Source: JAFGRR01 sp964563855 (GTDB lineage Bacteria; Planctomycetota; Phycisphaerae; UBA1845; Fen-1342). Taken from it: a DNA stretch of 64,000 nt. A model generated the notes under the pieces. It was not told where the DNA came from, did not search any database, and saw only the letters and a list, made by a program, of their open reading frames with translations. Positions within the stretch are counted from its first letter, which is position 1. Each line of letters opens with the position of its first letter. The stretch spans positions 6,621 to 70,620 of the forward strand of contig CAZLYU010000013.1 in the NCBI GenBank assembly GCA_964563855.1. The letters are read 5' to 3'. Both the position numbers and the translations under genes were made by a program. Shown here in pieces: positions 43,671 to 53,419 of the stretch.

Positions 43671-44660
43671 ATGAAGTCGGGTGGTCAACGGCGGCGGTTG
43701 GTTATTGCAATCGGGACACTTCTGCTCACGTTGAGCGGCAGTGCTGGCTGTCGATCGTTTCTCAATCTGCTCGGTGAACCCGACCGTTTACGGACCGCGC
43801 TCGTCACCGAGTCGACGGTCGACGTCATCAATCCGTTTACGGCGTTCGACCCACTGCTCCGGGCGATGAGCGCCGAAATGGGCCGAGAGGTGCAGATCGA
43901 GCCGGTGTTTGCGTTTCAAGCGGCGCCGCAACTCGCCAGCGGGTGGTTTGAGCTCGCCGTCGCGACGCCGGCACAGCTCGCCGTCATGCAAGACGACGTC
44001 TCACTGCGGGTGATCGCGGCTCCCGGCGCAACGCGTGAAAGTGTGGCGCGACCGGCGCTGCTGATTGTCGCGGCGGATTCGGAGATCGAGCAGGCAAGCG
44101 AGGTGAGTGGGCGTCGCGTGGTTTTCGGTCCGCGCGGTGATGCGCGCACGCACTATGCCGCCGCCACGTTGCTGCGTGAAGCCGGCGTTGACGTTGCGAG
44201 TCTGCCCGGGCCGACGCGGGTGACGGCGCTGCTCGGTCCGCACGAAGGTAATGCGCGCCAGCGAATGTTGATGCTTCTGGAGGGGGCGGCGGACGCGACC
44301 TTCGTCGATGAAGCGGTGTGGAGCGAGTTGCCGCAGGTGGATGAGCGGAGCAACGAGCCGGCGCGTCGCAAGTTTCGAGCGATCGGACGGACGGCGTCGC
44401 TGCCCGATTGGTTGTTTTTGGCGTCGGCAACGCTCGACGACGAGACGGTTGGCGAGATTCGCGATTTCCTGCTGCGGGCGCGCTTCGACCATGCCGACGC
44501 GGTCGCCGCGCTGGGCTACAACGGTTTCTTCGAGATTGATCAGGATACGATCGCGCGCTGCTTCACGCTGGCGCCCGTCGCCGAGGAGATGATGGAGTTT
44601 GATGAGCCGCCCGCTGACCCGGAAGGCGAGTCCGAATCTTCCGTGCGCGACGCCGAATAA
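43671..44660 (+). CDS. PhnD-like substrate-binding lipoprotein
   Basis: A 329-residue lipoprotein with a signal peptide ending in the lipobox LSGSAGC (Cys about 27). The remainder is a periplasmic binding protein of the PhnD/NMT1 type: FDPLLRAMSAEMG near the start, AVATPAQLAVMQ, LRVIAAPGATRES and GRRVVFGPRGDARTHYAAATLL. Relatives bind phosphonate, phosphite or thiamine precursors. GGAGG seven bases upstream supports ATG 43671. No ABC permease or ATPase follows, so it may act as a sensor or with a distant transporter. An acidic tail (EEMMEFDEPPADPEGESES) ends the protein. Confidence 0.75.
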   Translation: MKSGGQRRRLVIAIGTLLLTLSGSAGCRSFLNLLGEPDRLRTALVTESTVDVINPFTAFDPLLRAMSAEMGREVQIEPVFAFQAAPQLASGWFELAVATPAQLAVMQDDVSLRVIAAPGATRESVARPALLIVAADSEIEQASEVSGRRVVFGPRGDARTHYAAATLLREAGVDVASLPGPTRVTALLGPHEGNARQRMLMLLEGAADATFVDEAVWSELPQVDERSNEPARRKFRAIGRTASLPDWLFLASATLDDETVGEIRDFLLRARFDHADAVAALGYNGFFEIDQDTIARCFTLAPVAEEMMEFDEPPADPEGESESSVRDAE

Positions 44661-44729
44661 CCACGCATTGGCGTCGCCGTGCACGCCGCGCTGGCGTTCG
44701 AGGTCGTTGTCGCGAGCTGAAGCAGGCTT

Positions 44730-45266
44730 ATGGGCATCATGCTGGCTAGCGGGCTGGCGCTGCTGAATCTGTTGTGGGCATTGACGGTGCTGGTCGGACT
44801 GCCGGGCCCGTGGCTGATCCTCGCGTCAACCCTGCTTGCGGTGTATGTCCAGTCGCTCTGGCTCGCACCCGGCGCGGCGTGGCTGGTCGGATTGCCGGTG
44901 ATGGTCGTCGCCGCGGGCTTGGCGCTGTTGAGCGAAGCGGTTGAGTTTGTGGGGAGTTATGTCGGCGCGCGTCATGGGGGCGGCACGCGGCGCGGGGCCA
45001 TCGGCGCGCTCGTCGGATCGTTTGTCGGCGGGTTGGTGGGAGCGGTCGTCTTGTGGTGGATCCCGATCGTTTCTGCACTGGCGGGCGCGTGCGTCGGGGC
45101 GGCGCTCGGCACGATTGTCGTCGAGATGCGCTACGGGATGCTGCTGCGTCCGGCGGTGACTGCTGGTGCGGGCGCGGGGGTCGGACGCTTCATCGCGCTC
45201 GTTGGGAAATTTGCCGTTACGCTGCTCATGTGGCTGGTGGTCACGATCGCGTCGTTTTGGCCGTAG
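44730..45266 (+). CDS. DUF456 membrane protein
   Basis: A 178-residue multi-pass membrane protein of the DUF456 family, function unknown. About five helices are predicted. The glycine-rich stretch RRGAIGALVGSFVGGLVGAVV and the end of the protein match the family pattern, as does the start VGLPGPWLILA. It lies between the PhnD-like lipoprotein and a CPBP protease gene on the same strand. Confidence 0.85.
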   Translation: MGIMLASGLALLNLLWALTVLVGLPGPWLILASTLLAVYVQSLWLAPGAAWLVGLPVMVVAAGLALLSEAVEFVGSYVGARHGGGTRRGAIGALVGSFVGGLVGAVVLWWIPIVSALAGACVGAALGTIVVEMRYGMLLRPAVTAGAGAGVGRFIALVGKFAVTLLMWLVVTIASFWP

Positions 45267-45303
45267 CGATCGTTGGATCGCGCCCGGTATTGGACGGAGC
45301 GAC

Positions 45304-46158
45304 GTGGCGCAGGCAGCCGAACGGATCGACACCATTTTGCAAGTCGCCGGCGGGTTGGTGCTGGCGATCTGGTTCTTGCGGCTCTCGCGCGCGGGACGTT
45401 TGCGCAACCCGCTGGCGTCTGGCGCGGATCTCGCGTCGTCGCGCGAAGACGTTCTCATTCTCACTGGGCTCGGGGCGTTCTTCTACTTCATCGCGCCGTC
45501 CATCGCGGTGCTCACACTCATGGGAAGCGGGGCCTTCGAGCAAGTGACGCCGTCCGGATCGGACAGTTGGTACGCGCGTTTGGCCAGTTGGAGCATCGGG
45601 CAGGCGTTGGTGATCCCGCTGCTCGTGTGGCTGCTGCGACAGGAGCCGCTCGCGGGCCGCGAGCGCCGTCGCGTTTCCGTTGGGGTCATGCTGACGACGG
45701 CGTGCGGGGCGACGCTGGTCGCGCTCATGCTCTCGTTGACCCAGCTTGCCGCGACCATGGCGCTGCTCGAGGCGAACGGATTCGACCCGCCGCCGCAGCA
45801 CGAAATCCTCGAGGCGGCGCGTGGCAACGCCAGAACCGTCGCGGGGGCCGGCTTGCTGATTCTTTCGGCGGTCATCGTCGCCCCGATCGTGGAGGAGCTG
45901 TTCTTTCGCGGGGTTCTGTTGCGCGGTCTGTGGCGCTTCGGCGGCCGCGCGTGGCCGGCGATTATCGCGAGCGCCGGCTTGTTCGCTGTGGTGCACCAGC
46001 ATGTGCCGCAGTCGATGGCGCCGCTCTTCACGTTCGGGATCGTGCTTGGCTACGTCCGCGTACGAACGGGTTCGATGCTCGTCTGCATTCTGGCGCACAT
46101 CGCGTTCAATGCGCGGACAATGACATTGGTGTTCGTCGCGCCTGATCAGCTCGGGTAA
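45304..46158 (+). CDS. CPBP intramembrane metalloprotease
   Basis: A 284-residue membrane protein of the CPBP (Rce1/Abi) family. The conserved motifs are EELFFRGVLLRGLW (EExxxR, about residues 197-210), VVHQHVPQ (about 235) and HIAFNA near the end, which together form the metal site. Six to eight helices are visible. GTG 45304 is the start with GGAG four bases upstream. Family members process prenylated proteins or bacteriocins; the substrate here is unknown. It lies 37 bases after the DUF456 gene. Confidence 0.9.
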   Translation: MAQAAERIDTILQVAGGLVLAIWFLRLSRAGRLRNPLASGADLASSREDVLILTGLGAFFYFIAPSIAVLTLMGSGAFEQVTPSGSDSWYARLASWSIGQALVIPLLVWLLRQEPLAGRERRRVSVGVMLTTACGATLVALMLSLTQLAATMALLEANGFDPPPQHEILEAARGNARTVAGAGLLILSAVIVAPIVEELFFRGVLLRGLWRFGGRAWPAIIASAGLFAVVHQHVPQSMAPLFTFGIVLGYVRVRTGSMLVCILAHIAFNARTMTLVFVAPDQLG

Positions 46159-46279
46159 CGACGCGCCCTGACGATTCGGCTTCGCCGCATTACACTTTCA
46201 AACGATCGAGCGAGCCCAGGGCCTGCCGCGCCTGACGTACCCAAGAATCGCTAGCCGATGTCGATGCCGGAGGGCGCTC

Positions 46280-48145
46280 ATGCGTCGAGACGTACTTGTA
46301 GTGATGCTGCTGGTGGGCGCTGCGTTCGCGTGCAGTGCGGCCGCGGTCGCGCAAACCACCCAATCCGCCGACTCCACTGACGGTCGACGCTTCGACCCGA
46401 CCGCCGTGTCGGTCGATGAGCTGCGGCTGCGGGTGCAGCCATTGCGCGTGGAGGAACTCGAGGCGCTGCAGGGGGACATGCTTTCGGAGTTGGAGTCGCA
46501 CGCGCTCGCGACCACCGACGAGTTGGTACAGCGTGCGGAGCTTATCGCCGCGCCCCAGCGCGACGAGGAGCGACTCGCCGAACTCGACGAACGCATCGCG
46601 GCGCTGCTGGAAACGAAGTCGGATCTCGTGAGCCGGGTCAACATCGTGCTGGCGGCTGTCGAGAGCAAGGGGGGCGACATCACGGCGGCCCGTGCCTACG
46701 TTTCCGCCATTGACAGTTTGGGAGCGGACGAGTCGCCGGAAGCCGCGGCGCCCGACGAGGCGCAGGAGCCTTCGGAAGAGGAGCGGGCGGCGGCGGCGGT
46801 GCGCGGACGGGTGGGAGAGCTGATTGCGATTGTCCGTGCCGAGCCGCCGGTGCATGAACGCCCGCGGCCCTGGGAGATCGCAGTTTCCGAGCTCGAGTTG
46901 GAATTGCAGCCGCTGACGTTGGCGCAAATTGAGCAGCGGCTGGCGTCGTGGCAGGAGATTCTGCAGCGGGAAGTGCGCAAACGGATTCGCTACGACATCC
47001 TGCTGAACAACGCCGACAAACTTGCTGATGCGCGAGCCCTGCGAGCGGAGGCGGCGTTCTTGGCGGGGTTCGTGGACCCCAATGAGCGCGAGATCGCGCT
47101 CGATGTGCTGAAGGCTGAACTTGCTGAGCAGTCGCAGGCGCAGCAGCAAATCATTCGCGCCATCGTCGAGCGCATGAACGCGACGATCAGACTGGTGCAG
47201 TTGCGCGGCGGCGATCCGACCGAAGTGGTCGACTATATCGCGAGCGCGACGGGCCAGAAGTTGAACCTGTATGACCCCACCGTGCTCTACGCGCAGGTGC
47301 GGGCCTGGCTGTTCGCGCCGGATGGGGGGGTCGAGATTGGCCTCAACATTCTCAGCTTCTTCGCCGTGCTGGCCGCGTTCTGGGCGCTCAGCCTGGTGCT
47401 CGCGTGGCTGGCGAGTGCGGCGGTGGGGCGGGTTCCCAAGTCGTCGAGCCTGCTCAAGCCGTTGTTGGTGACCGGCGTCCGTCGCGTGACGCTGGCGATC
47501 GGATTCATCACGGCGATCAGCATGCTGGGGGTGAACCCAGGGCCGCTGCTGGCGGTGATCGGCGCCGCGGGCCTGGTCATCGGTCTTGCGCTGCAGGGCA
47601 CGCTGAGCAACTTCGCCAGCGGCATTCTCATTCTCATCAACCGTCCGTATGACGTCGGCGATGTGATTGATGCGGGCGGTGTGTTTGGGAAGGTCGAAGC
47701 GATGAACCTGGTGTCGACGCGCGTGCTCACGTTCGACAACCAGATCATGTTGGTTCCCAACAATCAGATCTGGAACGGCGTGATCAAGAACATCACCGGT
47801 CGCAGCACACGCCGCGTCGATTTGGTGTTCGGCATCTCGTACGACGCCGACGTCAACCATGCCATGCGCGTGCTGGATGAAATGAGCCGGGCGCATCCGA
47901 AGGTGTTGGCTGAACCGGCGCCGCTGATCCGCGTGAACGAGATGGGCGACAATTCGGTGAACCTGATCGTGCGTCCGTGGGTGCGAACGTCTGATTACTG
48001 GGATGTCTACTGGGATCTGATGCGCGACGTGAAGTTGCGGTTCGACGAAGAGGGCATTGGCATCCCGTATCCGCAGCGCGACATCCACGTGCCGGGGGCG
48101 ATCGAGGTGCGTCTGGCGAAGGACGGTGCGCCCGCGGGGGGGTAG
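46280..48145 (+). CDS. Small-conductance mechanosensitive channel (MscS family), long periplasmic part
   Basis: A 621-residue channel that releases solutes on osmotic downshock. A signal peptide (ending near AAVAQ) and about 320 residues of helical periplasmic sequence precede four membrane helices (about 355-470). The pore helix is GLVIGLALQGTLSNFASGIL and the beta domain has NRPYDVGDVIDAGG and LVPNNQIWNGVIKN. The architecture resembles MscK or YbiO. GGAGG six bases upstream supports the ATG. It is the last gene of a plus-strand series and faces a small minus-strand gene. Confidence 0.93.
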   Translation: MRRDVLVVMLLVGAAFACSAAAVAQTTQSADSTDGRRFDPTAVSVDELRLRVQPLRVEELEALQGDMLSELESHALATTDELVQRAELIAAPQRDEERLAELDERIAALLETKSDLVSRVNIVLAAVESKGGDITAARAYVSAIDSLGADESPEAAAPDEAQEPSEEERAAAAVRGRVGELIAIVRAEPPVHERPRPWEIAVSELELELQPLTLAQIEQRLASWQEILQREVRKRIRYDILLNNADKLADARALRAEAAFLAGFVDPNEREIALDVLKAELAEQSQAQQQIIRAIVERMNATIRLVQLRGGDPTEVVDYIASATGQKLNLYDPTVLYAQVRAWLFAPDGGVEIGLNILSFFAVLAAFWALSLVLAWLASAAVGRVPKSSSLLKPLLVTGVRRVTLAIGFITAISMLGVNPGPLLAVIGAAGLVIGLALQGTLSNFASGILILINRPYDVGDVIDAGGVFGKVEAMNLVSTRVLTFDNQIMLVPNNQIWNGVIKNITGRSTRRVDLVFGISYDADVNHAMRVLDEMSRAHPKVLAEPAPLIRVNEMGDNSVNLIVRPWVRTSDYWDVYWDLMRDVKLRFDEEGIGIPYPQRDIHVPGAIEVRLAKDGAPAGG

Positions 48146-48162
48146 ACGGGATGGAGCTCGCG

Positions 48163-48194
48163 AAGCGCGGCCGCCTAATCCTTCGGCCGCGCTT
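48163..48194. terminator. Bidirectional hairpin between mscS and the 68-residue gene
   Basis: AAGCGCGGCCG pairs perfectly with CGGCCGCGCTT across a ten-base loop. One arm encodes the last codons of the small minus-strand protein. Short T tracts flank it, so it may serve both converging genes. Confidence 0.45.
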
Positions 48195-48381
48195 TGACCA
48201 CGCGCTCGACCTCTTCAGGCGACATCCCGCGGTCGACGAGCGATTGCTTGAGCCGGTCGAGCGAGCGAGCGCGACTGGCGGACATGATGATCGCGGTCAC
48301 CGCGATGATCATGCCGATCAACAGCGGCAGCTTCGCGATGTCGATCCAATTGAGGATCGCTTGGATGTTGGCCAGCAGCAT
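48175..48381 (-). CDS. 68-residue membrane peptide
   Basis: A small protein with one or two membrane helices (about residues 3-35, LLIGMIIAVTAIIMSA) and a cytoplasmic helix ending in MSPEEVERVVKARPKD, a short EEV-type helix common in small planctomycete membrane proteins. GGAG lies six bases before the ATG. It starts 45 bases after mnmA on the same strand. I do not recognise a named family. Confidence 0.7.
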   Translation of the reverse strand: MLLANIQAILNWIDIAKLPLLIGMIIAVTAIIMSASRARSLDRLKQSLVDRGMSPEEVERVVKARPKD

Positions 48382-48426
48382 CGGGGTCTCCCTGTGTCGG
48401 CAAAGGTATTCGTCGACGTCTGGCGG

Positions 48427-49563
48427 TTATTTGTCTCCTGAGCGGCTCCGGATCCACCCGCCCGCGATAACCCGCTCGGCGTCGTCGTAGAATACCGCCG
48501 CTTGACCGGGCGTGACCGCCGTTTGCGGGTCGTCGAAACGGGCGACCACGTCGCCGTCGCTTCGCAGGTGGATTGCGCCGGGCGTGGGCGTGTGCATGTG
48601 CCGGATTTTGATGCGACAGCGAAGGGGAGCGTTGGGCGGATCGACATGCCAGTTCACGTCGTCGGCTTGCAGCTCGCGACTGAGCAGCGCCTCCTGGTCG
48701 CCGACGGTGACGCGATTGGATTGCGGATCGATATTGGTGACGTAGATCGGGTAGCCCATCGCCAGCGCGAGGCCGCGGCGCTGACCAATCGTGTAGGCGG
48801 CCACGCCTTCATGCTGGCCGACAACGTTGCCATCCGCGTCCTGCATCTCGCCGGGTTGAAACGCCTCGGGGCGTCGCTCGCGCACCAGTTGGCGGTAGTC
48901 GCCGTTGGGCACGAAGCAGATCTCCTGACTGTCGGGCTTGTCGTGCACCTGCAGGCCGAGTGAGGCGGCGATGGAGCGCACCTCCGCCTTGTCGGCATAT
49001 TCGCCGATCGGGAAGCAGCAGCGTTGCAGGTCGGGCCGGCGGATGCCGAACAGGACGTATGACTGGTCTTTGGCGTGATTGGCGCCGCGTGCGAGCCGAG
49101 CGGCGCCGCTGTCGTCGCGGACGATGCGCGCGTAGTGACCGGTTGCAATCAGCGGCGCGTCCATCGCGTCGGCGTAGCGCAGCAAGCGGCCGAATTTCAC
49201 GTCGATGTTGCACCGCACACACGGATTCGGCGTGCGCGCCTGGCCGTATTCGTCCACGAAGTAGTCGATGATGCGATCGAAGTCGGCCTTGAAGTTGAGG
49301 GCGTAGAACGGAATCCCGAGCCGGTTGGCGATGGTGCGCGCGTCGAGTGCATCCGTCGCCGAGCAGCAGCCGTGCTTCAGGCGCCGCTTGGGCTGCTCAT
49401 CGACTTGCGCGTCGAGACTGCAGGTCTCGTCAACGGGGGCTTCAACGCCGACCCGCAAGAATACGCCGATGCATTCGTAGCCCTGCTCCTTGAGCAGGCA
49501 TGCGGCGACGGAGGAGTCGACGCCTCCCGACATCGCGACAATAACACGACCGTTGCGAGACAT
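48427..49563 (-). CDS. mnmA: tRNA-specific 2-thiouridylase MnmA
   Basis: A 378-residue enzyme that thiolates U34 of tRNA for Lys, Glu and Gln. The PP-loop is MSGGVDSSVAA (about 11-21). Catalytic cysteines lie in TPNPCVRCN and DSQEICFVPNGD, and the substrate loop is ATGHYARI. An insertion with CCSATDALDAR near residue 70 is common in this subgroup of MnmA. The C-terminal part has YTIGQRRGLALAMG and the final beta barrel ending near IAGGWI. Sulfur would come from a cysteine desulfurase such as the one 10 kb away. Confidence 0.96.
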   Translation of the reverse strand: MSRNGRVIVAMSGGVDSSVAACLLKEQGYECIGVFLRVGVEAPVDETCSLDAQVDEQPKRRLKHGCCSATDALDARTIANRLGIPFYALNFKADFDRIIDYFVDEYGQARTPNPCVRCNIDVKFGRLLRYADAMDAPLIATGHYARIVRDDSGAARLARGANHAKDQSYVLFGIRRPDLQRCCFPIGEYADKAEVRSIAASLGLQVHDKPDSQEICFVPNGDYRQLVRERRPEAFQPGEMQDADGNVVGQHEGVAAYTIGQRRGLALAMGYPIYVTNIDPQSNRVTVGDQEALLSRELQADDVNWHVDPPNAPLRCRIKIRHMHTPTPGAIHLRSDGDVVARFDDPQTAVTPGQAAVFYDDAERVIAGGWIRSRSGDK

Positions 49564-49631
49564 GCCCTGATGGTACAGCGCGTCGCCGGCTCGGCCTGCG
49601 CCAAGGGTTGAATCCGTGCTCTGCCGCGATG

Positions 49632-51350
49632 TTACGGGTCCGGCCGCCAGCGTTTCTGGAAGCCGCTCATGACTTGTCCCCAGGAGTATGCCTGCAGCGC
49701 TTCACGCGTGTTGCCGGTATCGCCCGCCGCCAATCCCCACTCGACCTGTCCGCCGACGCCGCGAGTCGCGAACGTGCGCAGCACACCGCTGGTATCGGTG
49801 ACCAGGATCTCGAGGCGACCGTCTCCATTGACGTCGGCTACGACCACGGGGGCCTCCACGGGGTTCGGCAATTGCTGTCGCGCGAGGGCATGCCCATCAC
49901 GCGAGACGACGGTCAGCAAGCCCGCAACGCCGTCTTCGCCGTGTTGCGTGGAGGCGACGATCAGTTCGCTGGCCCGATCGCCGTTCACATCCGCCACCGC
50001 CGGCGCGGTCCAGATCATCCCACCGGGTGGATATCGCCAGCGCAGACCTTGAGCCCCGATGACGCAGACGGCGCCGTCAATCAACGCAGGCGACCCCGTG
50101 ACGCATGCGACGAGTTCGACGGGTGCGTCAGGCCCGGCGTCCAGCGTGCGCACATCGGCCGTGATCGCCGCAAGACTGCGGAGTCCGAGTGTGCTGAGCG
50201 TCACGGCGTTCAGGTCGCGCGATTGTCGCGTGAACCGCCATACATTGGCGCGCGCGTCGCCGAGGAAGAAAGCGCTAGCCCCCTCGGGCGCGCCGCTGAG
50301 CGTGAGCGGCCCGCTGTATTGGTTCGGCGTCACGCCGTAGCGCCAGCGCACGGCGCCGGTGCGGGCGCTGAGTACGGTAATGTCGCCGGCTTCCGTGACG
50401 ATCACCAACTCGAGGTCATCACCGCCGAGCACGTCTCCAGCGGCGATGGTCGCTTGTACGAGTGGGCCGGGTTCGTCGAGGCTGGGGCGTCTGCCCAACG
50501 ACGCGACCCACGGCGTGGTGTTTGTTTGACCGTTAACCGCGACCACCGATCCCGATTCGGTGACGACAACGACGTCGCGGACGTTGTCGCCGTTCAGGTC
50601 GACCGCCAGCGGGACGGAGACAATGGCGCTGACGCAGAACTCGCGCCAGCGCAGCTCGCCGTCGTAGGTGGTGTGGTAGACGAAGCCGTTGCGGCAGGCG
50701 ACGAACAGTCCGTCATCCGCCGCGGCGATGCCGATCACGTCGCGTGGGGTTCGGTCGGGCGGGGAGAAGATGAGCTCCGATTCGAGCGACACCCCGTCGA
50801 TGCGGACGACGCCGTCGCCGGGGTCGTCGGCGTCGGCAATGATGCCGCCAAGCGATGGGACGAAGATCTGACCGTCGAGCACCAATATGGTGGTGAACCA
50901 AGCGGTGAGCCCGACGGGGGCGGTTGGTAGTGCTTCGAGTTCAACGCGGGCGCCGCGCGAGACTTCGGGCGCTCGTCCTTCGGCGAGCCGTTCTCGATCG
51001 CGGCGCCACCGCCGCCAATCGTCGAGGCGGTCGCCGTAGTAGGCGCCGCTGACCGCCTGCAGCAGCCAGCGCACGCGTGCGTCGCTCAGGTCGTGTCGAT
51101 TGAACAATCGCGTGCTCATGTCGTCGGCGTGATCGCGCCAGTAGGGGCCGGTTTGCTGCTCCCACTCCAAGACGATCGGGCCGACGTTCTCGGCGCGATG
51201 GACCCCCTCCAACAATTGCAGTCCGCGTTGAATGGACCAGTCCAAGCGCGCCCGAAACAGCCACGAGCGAAACCCCACCCACAGCAGGATCAGCACGAGC
51301 AGCGCCGCGCCACCAACCATCAGGCGTTCTCGCAGTTGCCAGTGACGCAT
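49632..51350 (-). CDS. Membrane-anchored FG-GAP beta-propeller protein
   Basis: A protein of about 572 residues with an N-terminal membrane helix (LMVGGAALLVLILLWVGF) and a helical region to about residue 150. A beta-propeller follows, with FG-GAP/VCBS-type calcium repeats: AVDLNGDNVRDVVVV, VADVNGDRASELIVAS and VADVNGDGRLEILVT. Some blades look more like PQQ-type repeats. It ends with a short tail. The protein probably faces the periplasm. ATG 51350 is used because it gives a compact N-terminus; GTG 51398 is in frame, and neither has a clear binding site. Function is unknown; FG-GAP proteins usually serve in surface binding. Confidence 0.75.
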   Translation of the reverse strand: MRHWQLRERLMVGGAALLVLILLWVGFRSWLFRARLDWSIQRGLQLLEGVHRAENVGPIVLEWEQQTGPYWRDHADDMSTRLFNRHDLSDARVRWLLQAVSGAYYGDRLDDWRRWRRDRERLAEGRAPEVSRGARVELEALPTAPVGLTAWFTTILVLDGQIFVPSLGGIIADADDPGDGVVRIDGVSLESELIFSPPDRTPRDVIGIAAADDGLFVACRNGFVYHTTYDGELRWREFCVSAIVSVPLAVDLNGDNVRDVVVVTESGSVVAVNGQTNTTPWVASLGRRPSLDEPGPLVQATIAAGDVLGGDDLELVIVTEAGDITVLSARTGAVRWRYGVTPNQYSGPLTLSGAPEGASAFFLGDARANVWRFTRQSRDLNAVTLSTLGLRSLAAITADVRTLDAGPDAPVELVACVTGSPALIDGAVCVIGAQGLRWRYPPGGMIWTAPAVADVNGDRASELIVASTQHGEDGVAGLLTVVSRDGHALARQQLPNPVEAPVVVADVNGDGRLEILVTDTSGVLRTFATRGVGGQVEWGLAAGDTGNTREALQAYSWGQVMSGFQKRWRPDP

Positions 51351-51539
51351 ACGCCCGCGAACTGCCGCCACACGCCTGCGAACTGCAGCGAGCCGCACGG
51401 GGTGACATCGGCGTGAAAGTGGTCAACACGCCGCACCTCCGTGTGCAGCGTCCTGCGGACATCATCCAGTGCAGACCCAGTTGCCGGCAAGCGGGTCTTT
51501 CGCGTCGTCGGAGCGTCGGCGTCGCTTGCCGGGCCGCGG

Positions 51540-52271
51540 TCACGGTTTCCTGGCGATCAAGGCAACCCAACCCGCTGGCAGCGGCTGATCGCCGTATGCA
51601 TCAAATCGCTCGACCGCGAAGCCGATTTCGCTCAGCGTCGTTTGCACCGCGACGGCGTCGAGCAAGCGCAGGCGATGCACCTCGCGGTCACGCCGAAAGA
51701 GGGCGCCCGTTTGGCGAAAGGTGGTGATGTGACGTGTGAGAATGCTTCGCGACGCGTCCGCCTGATGCTCGACCAAGACGGCCCAATCGTCCGCTTGCCT
51801 GAACCCTTGGCGCACGCCCTCATCGGGCGCCCGCTCTGATGTGGCGAAGTCGGCAATGAACACGCCAGTGGGGGCGAGCGCCGCATAAATCCGCTCGAAC
51901 AGCGCGTGTCGGCGGGCCTCGCTGTTGTCTTCGTCGAACAGATAGTTGAACACCTCGCCGACCGCGCAAACGCCCACGCACGCCGGCAGGTCGTGATCCA
52001 GCACCGAGCCCAGTTTAAACACGCCCCGCGGCACACGCTGTCGCGCCGCGGCGATCATGGCCGGTGAGATGTCGACGCCAAAAGCGTCATAGCCCGCCGC
52101 CAAGAGCTTCTCGGCTAAGGTCCCGCCGCCGCAGCCAAGATCGGCGACGACGCCGCTCGTGAGGCCTGCGGCTTGCAATGCCGGCGTGATGACATCGATC
52201 GCTCCGCGGGCGTAGTGCGCGAAACCTGCGTTGTGAATGTGCGCCAGGTCGTCGCGATATGCGTCGGACAT
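51540..52271 (-). CDS. Class I SAM-dependent methyltransferase
   Basis: A 243-residue methyltransferase. The S-adenosylmethionine motif is VVADLGCGGGTLAEKLL (about 41-57), with the second motif FGVDISPAMIAAARQR and DFATSERAPDEG further on. The N-terminus AYRDDLAHIHNAGFAHYA resembles small-molecule methyltransferases of the UbiE/Methyltransf_25 type. The substrate is unknown. It starts 32 bases after ribD on the same strand, so it may be read with the riboflavin gene. Confidence 0.88.
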   Translation of the reverse strand: MSDAYRDDLAHIHNAGFAHYARGAIDVITPALQAAGLTSGVVADLGCGGGTLAEKLLAAGYDAFGVDISPAMIAAARQRVPRGVFKLGSVLDHDLPACVGVCAVGEVFNYLFDEDNSEARRHALFERIYAALAPTGVFIADFATSERAPDEGVRQGFRQADDWAVLVEHQADASRSILTRHITTFRQTGALFRRDREVHRLRLLDAVAVQTTLSEIGFAVERFDAYGDQPLPAGWVALIARKP

Positions 52272-52303
52272 GTCGAGCTCCGTCGAAGAATCGTGATTGG
52301 GGG

Positions 52304-53419
52304 TTACGCCCCGCGAAAGCGAAACTGCCGCCAGAGGTCGGCTCCGACGCGGCGTTCCGCCATGAGTGTGAGGCGGGGCGCGTCGTCGAGCGCGAGCACG
52401 CCTGTTGCGAAGGGGCCCGGCGCCGCTGCGCCGCCGATGATGATTGGAGCGGTGTACACCTGCACTTCATCGAACTGACGGGCGGCGAGGAACGCGCCGA
52501 GCACGTGCGCGCCGCCCTCCACGACGAGGTTGGTCATCGCGGCTTTGCCGAGCGCGTCGAGAATCGGCTCGAGCGCGACACGTTGCGAAGCGGCGTCCAA
52601 TGCCACGCGCGTTACGCGGCAACCCTGCGCCGTCAGTGCATGCTCACGTGATACGGGCGCGTCGGGGCCGCAGAAGAGCCAAGTGGTGCACGCTCCCGCC
52701 GTCTGCACCAAGGCCGCTGTGGCGGGCGTGCGCAGGTGGGTGTCAAGCACGACGCGCGTCGCACGGCGGCGCGGTCGACCGTGCCGCGCCGTCAGTTGCG
52801 GGTCATCGCTCAGCACGGTGTTCACACCGGCGAGAACCGCGTCGACCCGCCCGCGAACGGTATGCACATGTCGACGGGCCGCCTCGCCGGTGATCCAGCG
52901 TGAGGCGCCGCTCGCGGTCGCGATCTTCCCGTCCAGACTCTGCGCCCACTTGAGGATGACCCATGGCCGCCCGCGCGTCACCAACTTTCGAAAGGGCGCA
53001 ATCAGCGCGGTCGCCGCTGCTTCGCACACCCCCAGCGTGACGTCGACGTCGGCGTTTCGCAGCGCTTGGGCGCCACCGCCGACCACGCGTGGATTCGGGT
53101 CGCGCGTACCGATCACGACCCGCGCGATCCCCGCTTCCAAGAGCGCTCGCACACAGGGCGGCGTCTTGCCGTGGTGGGCGCAGGGCTCGAGCGTGACGTA
53201 GGCGGTTGCCCCTCGGGGGTCATCGGCCCGTCGCAGCGCGTCGACTTCGGCGTGTGCACCGCCGAAGCGACGATGCCAGCCTTCAGCCACCATATGATGG
53301 TTTTTCACGAGGACGCAGCCCACGGCCGGATTGGGCTCGACGGCGCCCAGACCGCGGTGAGCGAGCCGCAGTGCGCGGCGCATCCAGCGTTCATCTTCGC
53401 TCGGCCCGCGCTGTGGCAT
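52304..53419 (-). CDS. ribD: Bifunctional riboflavin deaminase-reductase RibD
   Basis: A 371-residue enzyme of riboflavin synthesis. The N-terminal deaminase holds zinc ligands in FGGAHAEVDAL and TLEPCAHHGKTPPC; the C-terminal reductase begins RGRPWVILKWAQSLDGKIA and includes VVEGGAHVLGAFL. The ATG at 53419 overlaps the stop of the upstream gene (TGATG), indicating coupled translation. Other rib genes are not in the window. Confidence 0.95.
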   Translation of the reverse strand: MPQRGPSEDERWMRRALRLAHRGLGAVEPNPAVGCVLVKNHHMVAEGWHRRFGGAHAEVDALRRADDPRGATAYVTLEPCAHHGKTPPCVRALLEAGIARVVIGTRDPNPRVVGGGAQALRNADVDVTLGVCEAAATALIAPFRKLVTRGRPWVILKWAQSLDGKIATASGASRWITGEAARRHVHTVRGRVDAVLAGVNTVLSDDPQLTARHGRPRRRATRVVLDTHLRTPATAALVQTAGACTTWLFCGPDAPVSREHALTAQGCRVTRVALDAASQRVALEPILDALGKAAMTNLVVEGGAHVLGAFLAARQFDEVQVYTAPIIIGGAAAPGPFATGVLALDDAPRLTLMAERRVGADLWRQFRFRGA